Made by a program: the position numbers and the translations under genes
DNA from: Wolbachia endosymbiont of Tyrophagus putrescentiae
GTDB lineage: Bacteria; Pseudomonadota; Alphaproteobacteria; Rickettsiales; Anaplasmataceae
Length of the DNA stretch: 64,000 nucleotides
NCBI GenBank assembly: GCA_030441635.1
Contig: JAUEMM010000005.1
Span: 1 to 64,000, forward strand
Direction: 5' to 3'
In this document: one piece after another, positions 27,532-37,263 of the stretch
Position numbering within the stretch: the stretch's first letter is position 1
Layout: each line of letters opens with the position of its first letter
Notes under the pieces: model-generated
What the model was told of the DNA's origin: nothing
What the model saw: the letters and a program-made list of their open reading frames with translations, nothing else
Databases searched by the model: none

Positions 27532-29427
27532 TTACTTATTTTCCTCTTTATTATTCATATCTTGATAATCGGAGTCTACTACCTTTTCTTCTTCGCTACT
27601 TGTTGATGATGAAGCAGTGCTCTGTTTGTACATTGCTTCTCCAAGCTTCATGGATAATTCGGAAAGGTTAGTAATTTTCTGCTGTATCAAATCAGCATCA
27701 TCAATGTTACCAGACTTGTTAGCTTCCTTCAGTTCATTTAACGCATTTTCAATTGCAGATTTTTCCTCAGGTGAAACTTTGTCCCCATATTCTTTTAACG
27801 ACTTCTCTGTAGAATGAATTAAACTGTCAGCGTTGTTTTTGACCTCTATAAACTTTTTACGCTTTTCATCATCTTGAGCCTTTTCTTCAGCTTCTTTTAC
27901 CATCCGATTTATTTCGTCATCAGATAAACCACCAGAAGACTGAATACGTATTTTCTGCTCTTTTCCAGTAGCTTTATCTTTTGCAGAAACATGCACTATT
28001 CCATTTGCATCTATATCAAAGGTGACCTCAATTTGTGGTATTCCACGAGGAGCAGGTGGTATTCCTTCTAGGCTAAATTGACCAAGTGACTTGTTGTCAA
28101 CTGCCATTTTTCTTTCGCCTTGATATACTTTAATTGTAACGGCCGTTTGATTATCTTCTGCAGTCGAGAATACTTGAGACTTTTTAGTTGGAATTGTAGT
28201 ATTACGTTCAATAAGAGAAGTAAATATTCCCCCTAAGGTTTCAATACCAAGAGATAATGGAGTTACATCTAGTAATAACACATCTCTTACGTCACCTTGA
28301 ATTATTCCTGCCTGTATTGCAGCTCCAACTGCCACAACTTCATCTGGGTTAACCCCTCTGTGTGGATCCTTTTTAAAGAACTCTTTCACTTTTTCTATTA
28401 CTTTTGGCATGCGTGTCATACCACCAACAAGCACTACTTCACCAATTTGATCAGGAGATAAGCCAGAATCTTCCAGGGCTTTTTTACAAGGAATCATAGT
28501 TCTTTCAATTAAATCACTTACCAAACTTTCAAGTTTTGCTCTTGTTAACTTCATATTTAAGTGCTTTGGACCACTTGCATCAGCTGTAATAAAAGGTAAG
28601 TTTATTTCTGTTTCCATCGTACTCGACAATTCTATTTTTGCTTTTTCAGCAGCCTCTTTAACACGCTGCATAGCCATTGGATCGCTACTTAAGTCAATGC
28701 CATTACTCTTTTTGAACTCGTCAAGTAAGTACTTTACTATTGTATTATCAAAATCTTCACCGCCAAGATGGGTATCACCATTTGTAGCTTTTACTTCAAA
28801 AACACCATCACCTATCTCAAGTACTGAAACATCAAATGTACCACCACCAAGGTCATATACCACTATTGTATGCCCATGTTTTTTATCGAGTCCGTAAGCA
28901 AGTGCAGCAGCGGTTGGTTCATTTATTATTCTCAATACATTTAACCCAGCAATTTTTCCTGCATCCTTTGTTGCTTGGCGTTGAGAATCATTGAAATACG
29001 CAGGCACTGTTATTACGGCGTCTTTTACTTCTTCTCCAAGGTAAGCTTCTGCTGCCTCTTTTAGGTTTTGTAATATAAATGCACCAATTTGACTAGGGGA
29101 GTACTCTTTATTGTCGCTTGTTTTTACCCATGCATCACCATTTTTTGCAGCAAAAACTTTATACGGAACATTCAAATCTTTTGTCTCAGAGTCACCATAT
29201 TGACGTCCTATTAATCTCTTAGTAGCAAAAAAGGTGTTATTTGCATTTGTTGTTGCTTGCCTTTTTGCTGGCGCGCCAACTAGCCTCTCACCTGATGAGG
29301 TAAATGCCACTATAGACGGGGTAGTTCTTGCTCCCTCCTTATTTTCTATTACTTTTGTGTCTTTACCCTGCATTATTGAAACACAAGAGTTTGTTGTTCC
29401 TAAATCTATACCTATTGCTCTTGCCAT
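27532..29427 (-). CDS. dnaK: Chaperone DnaK (Hsp70)
   Basis: The 631-residue protein has [11 protein letters not shown] at 6-16, the ATPase domain with [16 protein letters not shown] near 190 and the substrate-binding domain with [14 protein letters not shown] near 385. It ends in a Ser/Glu-rich tail closing on MNNKEENK. An AGGGAG Shine-Dalgarno precedes the ATG. The co-chaperone GrpE is at 12.6 kb; dnaJ is not next to it. Confidence 0.98.
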   Translation of the reverse strand: MARAIGIDLGTTNSCVSIMQGKDTKVIENKEGARTTPSIVAFTSSGERLVGAPAKRQATTNANNTFFATKRLIGRQYGDSETKDLNVPYKVFAAKNGDAWVKTSDNKEYSPSQIGAFILQNLKEAAEAYLGEEVKDAVITVPAYFNDSQRQATKDAGKIAGLNVLRIINEPTAAALAYGLDKKHGHTIVVYDLGGGTFDVSVLEIGDGVFEVKATNGDTHLGGEDFDNTIVKYLLDEFKKSNGIDLSSDPMAMQRVKEAAEKAKIELSSTMETEINLPFITADASGPKHLNMKLTRAKLESLVSDLIERTMIPCKKALEDSGLSPDQIGEVVLVGGMTRMPKVIEKVKEFFKKDPHRGVNPDEVVAVGAAIQAGIIQGDVRDVLLLDVTPLSLGIETLGGIFTSLIERNTTIPTKKSQVFSTAEDNQTAVTIKVYQGERKMAVDNKSLGQFSLEGIPPAPRGIPQIEVTFDIDANGIVHVSAKDKATGKEQKIRIQSSGGLSDDEINRMVKEAEEKAQDDEKRKKFIEVKNNADSLIHSTEKSLKEYGDKVSPEEKSAIENALNELKEANKSGNIDDADLIQQKITNLSELSMKLGEAMYKQSTASSSTSSEEEKVVDSDYQDMNNKEENK

Positions 29428-29465
29428 AACAAATACTCCCTTTATAAATATTACCGATATGTAGG

Positions 29466-29497
29466 AATATATAAGTATACAATTAACTAATTACAAG
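29466..29497 (-). promoter_or_regulatory. Sigma-32-type heat-shock promoter of dnaK
   Basis: On the minus strand CTTG (29497-29494) is followed by 18 bases and CTTATATATT (29475-29466). This matches the alphaproteobacterial heat-shock consensus CTTG-N17-18-CYTATWTNNG except for the last G. It lies about 40 bases before the dnaK start, as expected. A similar element precedes groES. Confidence 0.65.
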
Positions 29498-29687
29498 TGG
29501 TGTTGTAATAAAATTACTAGTGACTTTGATGAAATTTCCCACTCACGAGCTCAGTAAAATAGATTTTTTTCAAAAACTATTGTGAATTTTAAAAAGAAGC
29601 ACACTGCATAATGCTTAACTCTGCATTAATGAACATGAATTTTTAGCAAACAATACAGGTAAGAAGTTGGGATGATACAGCAAAGTA
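29498..29687. other. Intergenic stretch between dnaK and the ligA remnant
   Basis: Beyond the dnaK promoter no gene, RNA or strong repeat can be seen. The DNA is AT-rich, and short open stretches just before the ligA remnant do not match a known family by eye. Confidence 0.4.
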
Positions 29688-30893
29688 TATGATGACCGTC
29701 ACAATTCATGGCATGACATTAATGGTATGGTCTGGAGGTAATAATTTGAAGTCACAGAATAAATTAGAAAATAGCAACAAGGTAATGCATTACCCTGCAG
29801 CTTGTGGAAAAACTAAAATTAAAAAGATAGTTGTCCAGGTTGGACGTGCGGGAATTTTGACACCGATGGCTGAGTTGGAACCCATTAATGTCGAGGGAGT
29901 ATTGGTCCGTAGGGCAAATTTGTATAACGAGAATGAAATTAAGCGTAAAGATATACGTGAAGGTGATTCAGTCATAGTTGAACGTGCAGGTGACGTTATT
30001 CCTCATATAGTGGAAGTAGATAAAAGTACTCGCCCTAAGAATTTGCCTAGATTCAAGTTCCCTGATACTTGTCCCGAGTGTGGAAGTGAAATAGATGAAA
30101 CAGAAAAGGAAGGTGTGTTCAAGTGTGCTGGAGAAGGTTTTTGCGGAGCACAGGCGATAAAAAAATTAAAATATTTCGCTTCATGCTTTGATATCACTGA
30201 TTTTGACAACAAGCAAATAGAGCTCTTCTATGACCTTGTCTTGATAAGAAAGGGCATTGACATATTTGCTCTAGAGGAAAAGTTAGAAAATTTTGGCTTA
30301 GGTAAAGAGTGGGGGGCAGTTGCTGATTTATTGGACTCCATTAACAATAGCAGAGCTGTGCCCTTGAGCAAGTTTATATGCTCCTTGGAAATTGATCATA
30401 TCGGGCCAGGTATGGCGAAGCTACTTGCAAATCACTATAAGAGTTATGAAAATTGGTATGAAGCTATGGTTGGACTTCCATCTAAAGCAGAGTGCTGAAA
30501 CTTATAAAAGAGCAATAGTTGTGAATTCTTGTAATACTGCTGGCATCAACTACATTGGAGAACTGATGACTTATACCCTAATATGGTACTTTTCTGAGGA
30601 AGATAACATTAAAATTATAGATGAACTTGCCTCCGTGCTAACCTGTCAGTGCTCCCGCTACTAATTCTATCTTTAGCGGTAAAACTGTAGTCTTCACTGG
30701 AACATTATCAACGATGGAGAGAAAGGAAGCACAAGAAAAAGCTGAATCTTTAGGTGCAAAGGTAAATTCTAATGTTAGCGGCAATACAAATTTTCTAGTT
30801 GTTGGAGATAAATCTGGATCAAAGTACAAAAGAGCATTGAAGCTGAAAACTAGGATGATTACTGAAGAAGAGTGGATTGCTTGTACCTTGTAA
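29688..30893 (+). pseudogene. ligA: Decayed NAD-dependent DNA ligase (3' part of ligA)
   Basis: The order of LigA parts is preserved but spread over three frames. The end of the adenylation domain (HDINGMVW, one frame) shifts to NNLKSQNKLENSNK, VQVGRAGILTPMAELEP and RAGDVIPHIVEVD (OB fold), the zinc finger CPECGSEI...CAGEGFC and part of the HhH domain, ending in a stop at about 30498. A second frame continues GINYIGELM...IIDELASVL (about 30530-30640). A third encodes the BRCT domain SGKTVVFTGTLSTMERKEAQ to the stop at 30891-30893. The first 300 or so residues with the catalytic Lys are missing. LigA is essential, so an intact copy is expected elsewhere. Confidence 0.9.
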
Positions 30894-31123
30894 AAAGCAC
30901 CTCATGTTTTAAGCTTGAGCATGAGATGGAGAAGGAAAAAATTCTGTCTCAGATTTTACTCAAATAGGTTTCAAAAGGGGTCTGCTCATAATTGGGATAT
31001 CAGGGAATTGAGCTTCGAAAGAAATCTAATTATCAGTGATCTATGGTGTGTATGCACAAACATTCCAGTTGAAAAATTAATCTCTTATGTGTATAATTAT
31101 TAGTAGCTTTTTTCCTGCTGGCC

Positions 31124-32017
31124 ATGGCTTTTTCCAAATTCCTCGATCCTAAGTGTGATTTGACCTTTAAACGCATCTTCGGCACCGAGAAAAATAAAAA
31201 TATTTTAATTCACTTTTTAAATGATGTTTTAGGCTTCACTGGCAGAAATTCTATACGGGAAGTCGAATTCCTTTCTACAATCATGGACCCAGAAATTGCC
31301 TCCGACAAACAAAGCATCGTTGATATTCTTTGCAAAGATTCTTCCAATAACAGGTATGTGGTCGAAATGCAGGTCGCAAGGGATAAAGGCTTCGAAAAAC
31401 GTGCCCAACTTTACGCCGCTAAGGCCTACTCCCGGCAGTCTTGCCACTACTTCGACTTGCAAAAAGTCTACTTCATCGCCATCTCTAATTGTAACCTATT
31501 TTCGCCAGATGTCAATTATATTTCCACCCATAATATACGCGATATCGAAACCAATGGCCACCACTTAAAGGATTTTCAGTTTGTTTTCATCGAGCTGCCT
31601 AAGTTCCCTAAGAACGCAGTAAATCAACTGGAGAACACCGTAGAGCGCTGGTGTTTTTTCTTCAAGTATGCGGAAGAAACTACGGATGAGGACCTAAAAA
31701 AAATCGCGGAGCAGGAACCGATAATCAAGCTGGCATATGACGAATTGGACAAGTTTCACTGGAATGAGAAAGATTTAATAGCGTACGAAGAGAGAATTAT
31801 GGACATACAGAAAGAGCAGGCTATTTGGGAGCAACGACTTGATGATGTGAAAAAAGAAGGCGAAGAAAAAGGTAGAGAAAAAGGTAGAGAAGAAGGTAGA
31901 AAAACAGAGAAAATTGCAGTGGCAAAAAACCTTCTAAAAGCTGGCGTTTCAATTGATGTTATATCAGAGTCTACAGGCTTATCTGTAGATGAAATTCAAA
32001 AACTACGAAGTAACTAG
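31124..32017 (+). CDS. PD-(D/E)XK nuclease (Rpn/transposase-like family)
   Basis: This 297-residue protein belongs to the Rpn/PDDEXK nuclease group annotated as a recombination-promoting nuclease or PD-(D/E)XK transposase, abundant in Rickettsiales. It starts FLDPKCDLTFKRIFG. The nuclease core is IVDILCKDSSNNRYVVEMQ near 66-84 (Asp, then Glu-x-Gln), and a Lys/Glu/Gly-rich linker KKEGEEKGREKGREEG lies near 244-259. The 5' two-thirds is visibly richer in G+C than its neighbours, with frequent C-ending codons, suggesting recent transfer. Its stop overlaps rodA by four bases. Confidence 0.88.
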   Translation: MAFSKFLDPKCDLTFKRIFGTEKNKNILIHFLNDVLGFTGRNSIREVEFLSTIMDPEIASDKQSIVDILCKDSSNNRYVVEMQVARDKGFEKRAQLYAAKAYSRQSCHYFDLQKVYFIAISNCNLFSPDVNYISTHNIRDIETNGHHLKDFQFVFIELPKFPKNAVNQLENTVERWCFFFKYAEETTDEDLKKIAEQEPIIKLAYDELDKFHWNEKDLIAYEERIMDIQKEQAIWEQRLDDVKKEGEEKGREKGREEGRKTEKIAVAKNLLKAGVSIDVISESTGLSVDEIQKLRSN

Positions 32018-33111
32018 TTTGCTTTCTTCTTTCTTATGTAAAAATGCGCTTCTTCCTTCTTCTGAGTTTTATCTGAAAATAACAGTCCTATACATATTAA
32101 GCTTGCCAACGTTATACTACCACCGTAAGATAGAAATGGTAATGGGTCTCCTATTATAGGCAAGATTCCTATATTCATTCCTATGTTTATAAAAAAGTTA
32201 GCACTGAAAAAAGCGAAAACTCCTATAGATACAAATTTGGAAAAATAATCTTTTGATCTGATAGCAACTATAAATATAGTACCTAATAATAAGGTATAAA
32301 GTAGGATAAAAGTCATACTGCCACAAAATCCCCATTCTTCACTCAGCACAGCAAAAGCAAAATCTGTACGCCTTTCTGGTAAAAAGTGTAGTTGAGTTTG
32401 ACTTCCGCTTATAAAACCTTTGCCTAATAAACCTCCAGAACCGATCGCTATTTGAGATTGATGAGCATTATAGCCTATGCCTAAAGGATCCGCTGATGGG
32501 TTGAGAAATGATAAAATTCTTTGTTTGTGATAATTACGCAAGAATGGCCAAAGAGCAGGTGCTGCACAAACACTTAATATTCCACAAATTGCTAAATGAA
32601 GCCTCTTTATTGTTGCAGTAAATATAATTGATGCACCTATGAATAACATGATTATAGCAGTGCCCAAATTAGGTTGCTTCAGTACCAGAACTATAGGTAA
32701 AAGTGTAATTATTAATGCTGTAAGCAATTTCCTAAACTCTCTCATTTTATATACACTTTGATTGTGGAAGTAGCGAGCAAGAGCTAATATTAATCCAACT
32801 TTAGTAAACTCTGAAGGCTGGAAGGTAAAGAAACCTACTTTTATCCACCTTGTTGCACCCATTATTTGTAGACCGAAGTAATTTACTGCTATTAGTAGTG
32901 CTATTGTTGCTGTGTAAATGAGATAAGCATAGGACTCTATTTCTATGAATTGTACAGCTATTATTACTAACGGCAGAGAAATGCAGAATACTGCTAACTG
33001 TTGTATTAAAAAGTGTGACCACTTTCCTCCAACAGATGAATATTGGACAGTTATACCAATAGCAAACAGGGCAATTACATTAATAATTAATAACCAACAA
33101 ATGTTTTTCAA
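32014..33111 (-). CDS. rodA: Rod-shape/septal SEDS glycosyltransferase RodA
   Basis: SEDS proteins polymerise lipid II into glycan strands together with a class B PBP. The 365-residue protein has about ten transmembrane segments, with the conserved FLPERRTDFAFAVLSEEWG near 243-261 and the LSYGGS motif near 328. This favours RodA/MrdB over FtsW, but a single SEDS protein may serve both roles here. Partner candidates are the PBP at 44.8 kb and the DAP genes. It overlaps the foreign nuclease gene by four bases at its 3' end. Confidence 0.92.
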   Translation of the reverse strand: MKNICWLLIINVIALFAIGITVQYSSVGGKWSHFLIQQLAVFCISLPLVIIAVQFIEIESYAYLIYTATIALLIAVNYFGLQIMGATRWIKVGFFTFQPSEFTKVGLILALARYFHNQSVYKMREFRKLLTALIITLLPIVLVLKQPNLGTAIIMLFIGASIIFTATIKRLHLAICGILSVCAAPALWPFLRNYHKQRILSFLNPSADPLGIGYNAHQSQIAIGSGGLLGKGFISGSQTQLHFLPERRTDFAFAVLSEEWGFCGSMTFILLYTLLLGTIFIVAIRSKDYFSKFVSIGVFAFFSANFFINIGMNIGILPIIGDPLPFLSYGGSITLASLICIGLLFSDKTQKKEEAHFYIRKKKAN

Positions 33112-33307
33112 TTTTTATCTGTAATAAAATTTTCTACCTTGTAGTATAATAAAAAAATCAGGAAAAAGGGATCATTGAAATAGCAAGAAATTTCTAATTC
33201 AAAAATTTTAGTCTATTAGTAAATAAAAGGTGATATAATAATATGTTGACTTGATATAAGTAATATTTAAAAGTTAATATACTATTGTTTATTTAATGGA
33301 GGTGATT

Positions 33308-33475
33308 ATGAGTTTAGGGCCATGGCAATTATTTTTAGTCTTAATAATAATCCTAGTCCTTTTTGGCGCAGGCAGGTTGCCACAAGTTCTGTCTGATTTG
33401 GGCAAAGGTATAAAAAATCTTAAGCAGGAGCTTAAGGATTCAGAGAAGTTATCATCAAATGAACCAGATCGTTAG
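33308..33475 (+). CDS. tatA: Sec-independent translocase protein TatA
   Basis: A 55-residue frame starts at 33308 after a strong Shine-Dalgarno GGAGGTGATT. It encodes one N-terminal transmembrane helix (about 6-20), the FGAGRLPQVLSDLGKGI hinge and amphipathic helix typical of TatA, and a charged tail. TatA oligomers form the pore for folded proteins exported by the twin-arginine route. tatB and tatC are not adjacent. Confidence 0.93.
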   Translation: MSLGPWQLFLVLIIILVLFGAGRLPQVLSDLGKGIKNLKQELKDSEKLSSNEPDR

Positions 33476-33493
33476 CTTCTCTTCTGTTCTATG

Positions 33494-33517
33494 ACACGTA
33501 CTTCTAGGAGTACGTGT
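33494..33517 (+). terminator. Hairpin downstream of tatA
   Basis: ACACGTACT (33494-33502) and AGTACGTGT (33509-33517) form a nine-pair stem with a six-base loop, 19 bases after the tatA stop. The tail TGTACAATCATTTTT is only partly T-rich, so it is a probable but imperfect intrinsic terminator. Confidence 0.6.
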
Positions 33518-33552
33518 TGTACAATCATTTTTAGCTATTAACACAATTATAT

Positions 33553-34551
33553 ATGTATAGAGTATTAATTTTATTATTCGTAGTATTTTCATTTAAGGTA
33601 TTTGCAGCCAATATCAAAATTGTTGCTGATGTAAATAATACACCAATTTCAAGTTTAGATATTCAAAAACGCATTAAATTAACAACTGCGTTATTTGGAG
33701 CTCCTTCAAAAGACTTAGAATCTCAGGTCCTAAAACAGCTAGTAGATGAAGTAATTATTGTCAATGAATCGGAGAGGTTAAATATAAAACTAGATAATAA
33801 AGAGTTAAGCAAAGCTGTTACGTCATTTTTTACTCAGGGTCTTGGAGTAAAAGAAAATGACATTGATCAATATGTTAAAAAGCATGGCATAGGTCTCACT
33901 TCCTTAACCCAACAAATAAAATGCGAACTGCTGTGGAATAAAATTATAGGAATTAGAGTTGTACCGTTTATTAATGGAATCAGTGATAGAGAAGTAGATG
34001 ATAAAAAAGCGCAAATAGAAAAATCTGATTATCTTATTACATTTATAGAAGAGGGTAATCATACTCCAAAAAAGACAACTGTTAGCTTAAATCAGCTTCA
34101 AGGTGATTTAAAAAGGGTTTTAGAAAAATTAAATATAGGGGAGGTTGCTAATTTTGGTAAAGGCACTATAAAAGTGCTTGATAAGGTGCAAGTTAGCTAC
34201 GAATTATTAAATAGTACTTTAAGTTTAAAACATGCTACAGTTAAAGATTTAGAAAAAAAACAACGCTTGGATTTTAGTACATTATCAAATGTCAAAGAAC
34301 TTACTGTTAAAATGAGAGATCTTAGCCCTGGGCTACAAATTCTACTTAGTAAAACCAATATAAATGAAATAGTGGAGTTTAGAGAAAGTGATGTTGTGAA
34401 CTTAATTATGTTATGTGATGTCAAAAGCAATCCTGTTGATACAGAGGCAATCAAACAACAGATATACGAGCAGAAAATTATTGCACAAAGTAATTTACTG
34501 TTTGATGAAATGCGTAAAAATGCAGTTATCAATTATTTGAAAGCAAATTAA
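33553..34551 (+). CDS. SurA-like periplasmic chaperone
   Basis: The 332-residue protein begins with a signal peptide (core about 4-16, cleavage after VFAA) and a SurA N-terminal domain (VADVNNTPISSLDIQKRIKL, LVDEVIIVNESERLNIKL, GIGLTSLTQQIKCELLWNKII). SurA escorts outer-membrane proteins and usually carries parvulin prolyl-isomerase domains. Here the 180-310 region shows only a weak parvulin pattern, so it may act as a chaperone without isomerase activity. Confidence 0.8.
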   Translation: MYRVLILLFVVFSFKVFAANIKIVADVNNTPISSLDIQKRIKLTTALFGAPSKDLESQVLKQLVDEVIIVNESERLNIKLDNKELSKAVTSFFTQGLGVKENDIDQYVKKHGIGLTSLTQQIKCELLWNKIIGIRVVPFINGISDREVDDKKAQIEKSDYLITFIEEGNHTPKKTTVSLNQLQGDLKRVLEKLNIGEVANFGKGTIKVLDKVQVSYELLNSTLSLKHATVKDLEKKQRLDFSTLSNVKELTVKMRDLSPGLQILLSKTNINEIVEFRESDVVNLIMLCDVKSNPVDTEAIKQQIYEQKIIAQSNLLFDEMRKNAVINYLKAN

Positions 34552-34675
34552 TCCCTGACGATTTACTTATAATAAAAATTTCTACCATTGAAATTACAAT
34601 CTACCACTGCTCACTTGATGCTTAGAAAAAAAGTAGCCTACTACAAGAGAAGAATTAGCCTATAGCTAATAACAA

Positions 34676-35554
34676 TTATAAGTTTGTCATTACCTCAAGC
34701 ACTTTTCTACCGATTACTGCAGGAGTTTCTGCAATTACGATGCCGCTGCTTTGCATGACCTCAAGCTTTGCGCCAGCGCTTCCACCACTGGAAGAAATAA
34801 TTGCTCCAGCGTGACCCATGCGTCTTCCAGGAGGTGCTGTCTGCCCTGCTACAAATCCAACAATTGGTTTCTTAACTTTTTCTGTCTTTATAAAATGCGC
34901 CACATCCTCTTCTTCACTTCCACCTATTTCTCCAATAATTACTATACCATGAGTGTCGTCATCTTTGAGGAATAGTTCCATGCAGTCAACAAAGGTCATG
35001 CCATGAACAGGATCTCCTCCTATTCCTATACACGTAGACTGACCAAGACCAACAGCGGTTGTCTGAGCAACTGCTTCATAAGTCAAAGTTCCAGAACGAG
35101 ACATGATCCCTATATGCCCGCGTTTATGAATATGTCCAGGCATAATTCCTATTTTACATTCTTCGGGCGTAATAATTCCTGGACAGTTTGGACCAATTAA
35201 TCGACTTTTTGAGCCAGTAAGTGCACGCTTAACTTTCACCATGTCCAATATAGGAATGCCTTCTGTGATGCAAACTATTAGTTCTATTTTTGCATCTATC
35301 GCTTCAAGTATTGCATCTGCAGCAAATTTAGCTGGAACATATATCACAGTTGCATTTGCTGCCGTTTTTTCTTTAGCTTCCGCTACAGTATTAAAAACCG
35401 GCAAATTGAGGTGAGTGCTTCCACCTTTTCCAGGGGTTACTCCTCCAACCATTTTAGTGCCATATGCAATTGCTTGCTCTGAGTGAAATGTACCTTGTGC
35501 ACCAGTAAAACCCTGGCATATTAGTCTCGTATCTTTATTTACTAAAACTGACAT
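34676..35554 (-). CDS. sucD: Succinyl-CoA synthetase alpha subunit
   Basis: SucD binds CoA and carries the phosphohistidine of succinyl-CoA synthetase in the TCA cycle. The 292-residue protein has [15 protein letters not shown] near 16-30, IGPNCPGII near 122 and the catalytic [17 protein letters not shown] near 247-263. It lies two bases downstream of sucC. Confidence 0.97.
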   Translation of the reverse strand: MSVLVNKDTRLICQGFTGAQGTFHSEQAIAYGTKMVGGVTPGKGGSTHLNLPVFNTVAEAKEKTAANATVIYVPAKFAADAILEAIDAKIELIVCITEGIPILDMVKVKRALTGSKSRLIGPNCPGIITPEECKIGIMPGHIHKRGHIGIMSRSGTLTYEAVAQTTAVGLGQSTCIGIGGDPVHGMTFVDCMELFLKDDDTHGIVIIGEIGGSEEEDVAHFIKTEKVKKPIVGFVAGQTAPPGRRMGHAGAIISSSGGSAGAKLEVMQSSGIVIAETPAVIGRKVLEVMTNL

Positions 35555-35556
35555 AT

Positions 35557-36696
35557 TTATTTCACCTCTCTTACTATCTTCTGTGCTGCTTCACCTAGCT
35601 CATCTGCAGCAATGATATTCAATCCTGATTTTTCTAAAATTTCCTTTCCTTCTTCAAAATTAGTGCCAGACAATCTAACTACTAAAGGAACATTGACGCT
35701 CATTTCCTTTGCGGCTTCAACAATGCCGTTTGCAATTATATCACAACGCATTATTCCACCAAATATGTTCACTAATATACCTTTTACTTTATTATCAGAT
35801 AATATAATTTTAAATGCCTCAGTGACAGTTTCTTTACTTGCTCCACCACCAACATCTAAAAAATTAGCCGGCTCTGCTCCATAATATTTGATTATATCCA
35901 TCGTAGCCATAGCAAGACCTGCTCCGTTTACCATACAGCCGATGTTGCCGTCCATTTTAATATAACTTAATCCGTATTTTGAAGCTTCTATTTCCTCTTT
36001 TACCTCTTCATTATAGTCACGTAATTCCGTGATTTCTGGGTGACGATACAAAGCATTATCATCAAAGTTCATTTTTGCATCTAGCGCAATAAAATCTCCA
36101 GATTCCGTCTCAACTAGCGGATTAATTTCAATTTGACTCGCATCAGTTGCAATGAATGCTTCATAAATGTTTTTTGCAACGCTTGCTATCTTCTCTATTT
36201 GCTCTGCACTTAAATTAAAATTTTTTAGGCTCGCAGAGAAATCGGCATCCGCATCTACTTTTACAATTTTGTCAGGGGAGTTTTTTGCTACTTCTTCAAT
36301 ATCCATCCCACCTTCTGAGGAAAATATGAATGTTGGTTTACTTAGCTTTGGGTCAACCACTAAGCTAAGATAATACTCCTTTTTTATATTTGAGCCCTCT
36401 TCGATGTATATTCTTCTCACTTGTTGTCCTTGTGGACCGGTTTGATGTGTTACTAAAGTAGAGCCAAGCATACCCTGTGCAAATTGTTTAGCTTCTTCAA
36501 CAGATCTTGCAAGCTTAACTCCACCGGCCTTTCCTCTACCACCTGCATGAATTTGAGCTTTAACTACAAGTACGCCAGGTTTTAATTGACTCACTTGCGA
36601 CTCTATTTCTTCCGCAGATACAGTAGAAAAGCCCATCGGTACTGGAACATTAAATTTACGCAGAACTTCCTTTGCTTGATATTCGTGAATATTCAT
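35557..36696 (-). CDS. sucC: Succinyl-CoA synthetase beta subunit
   Basis: SucC supplies the ATP-grasp nucleotide site. [20 protein letters not shown] opens the 379-residue protein; [20 protein letters not shown] near 44-63, EINPLVE near 208 and the C-terminal [13 protein letters not shown] near 315 are all family hallmarks. It sits between rpsU and sucD with gaps of six and two bases. Confidence 0.97.
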   Translation of the reverse strand: MNIHEYQAKEVLRKFNVPVPMGFSTVSAEEIESQVSQLKPGVLVVKAQIHAGGRGKAGGVKLARSVEEAKQFAQGMLGSTLVTHQTGPQGQQVRRIYIEEGSNIKKEYYLSLVVDPKLSKPTFIFSSEGGMDIEEVAKNSPDKIVKVDADADFSASLKNFNLSAEQIEKIASVAKNIYEAFIATDASQIEINPLVETESGDFIALDAKMNFDDNALYRHPEITELRDYNEEVKEEIEASKYGLSYIKMDGNIGCMVNGAGLAMATMDIIKYYGAEPANFLDVGGGASKETVTEAFKIILSDNKVKGILVNIFGGIMRCDIIANGIVEAAKEMSVNVPLVVRLSGTNFEEGKEILEKSGLNIIAADELGEAAQKIVREVK

Positions 36697-36702
36697 AAAA
36701 AC

Positions 36703-36903
36703 CTACAAACCATAACGCTGTCTTCTACATTCTTGCTGATATCTCTTTTTCCTTGCTTCAGCTTTCTTTTTAGTCCTTTTCTCGGATTTTTTTTCATGAT
36801 ACTGCTTTTTCATTTTGATTGCTCTTCCTTCCTTTTGAAGTGTTTTCTTTAATACCGGAAGTGCTCGGTCTACATCACCATAATGAACTGATACTTCTAT
36901 CAA
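36703..36903 (-). CDS. rpsU: 30S ribosomal protein S21
   Basis: S21 helps the 30S subunit select mRNA. The 66-residue, very basic protein has VHYGDVDRALPVLKKTLQKEG in the family pattern and a Lys/Arg-rich tail. A strong Shine-Dalgarno GGAGGTTGAAATT precedes the ATG. It heads the rpsU-sucC-sucD operon, an unusual pairing of a translation gene with TCA genes. Confidence 0.94.
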   Translation of the reverse strand: MIEVSVHYGDVDRALPVLKKTLQKEGRAIKMKKQYHEKKSEKRTKKKAEARKKRYQQECRRQRYGL

Positions 36904-37045
36904 ATTTCAACCTCCATAATTTAGTTAATTAAAAAACTTACTACTAAGTTAGATCTTATAAATTAGTAATTGTCAATAAATTTATAGCTACAATATTAAC
37001 TATAATTCCTTAAAAAGATATGAAACACCAACTAATTTAAGAAAA

Positions 37046-37120
37046 TCGGGGCGGAGAGATTTGAACTCCCGACCCCTTGGACCCAAACCAAGTGCGCTAC
37101 CCAGGCTGCGCTACGCCCCG
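37046..37120 (-). tRNA. tRNA-Pro (anticodon TGG)
   Basis: On the minus strand the 75 bases fold with acceptor CGGGGCG/CGCCCCG, D arm GCGC around AGCCTGGGTA, anticodon stem CTTGG/CCAAG around TTTGGGT (anticodon 37083-37085), and T arm GGGAG/CTCTC with loop TTCAAAT. The discriminator is A and CCA is not encoded. Confidence 0.96.
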
Positions 37121-37263
37121 ACCTTTATTATCACAATATCAAGAATTCACAAAAATGCAAGATTCATTTCAGAATTTTTGACTTAATACTACTATAAGTT
37201 TATATTCCATTTAATAACAAAATGCTTAGGCAAACTTCAAATGCGATAAATCTGAAAAGATGT

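Noticed and set aside
30392..30664. 90-codon frame as a separate gene
   Set aside because: Its latter half is the HhH/linker part of the ligA remnant in another frame.
30915..31103. 62-codon frame before the nuclease
   Set aside because: No recognisable domain and no Shine-Dalgarno; probably chance or debris between the ligA fossil and the nuclease.
33240..33300. Sigma-70 promoter for tatA (TTGACT with TATACT)
   Set aside because: The two boxes are 26 bases apart, too far for one promoter.
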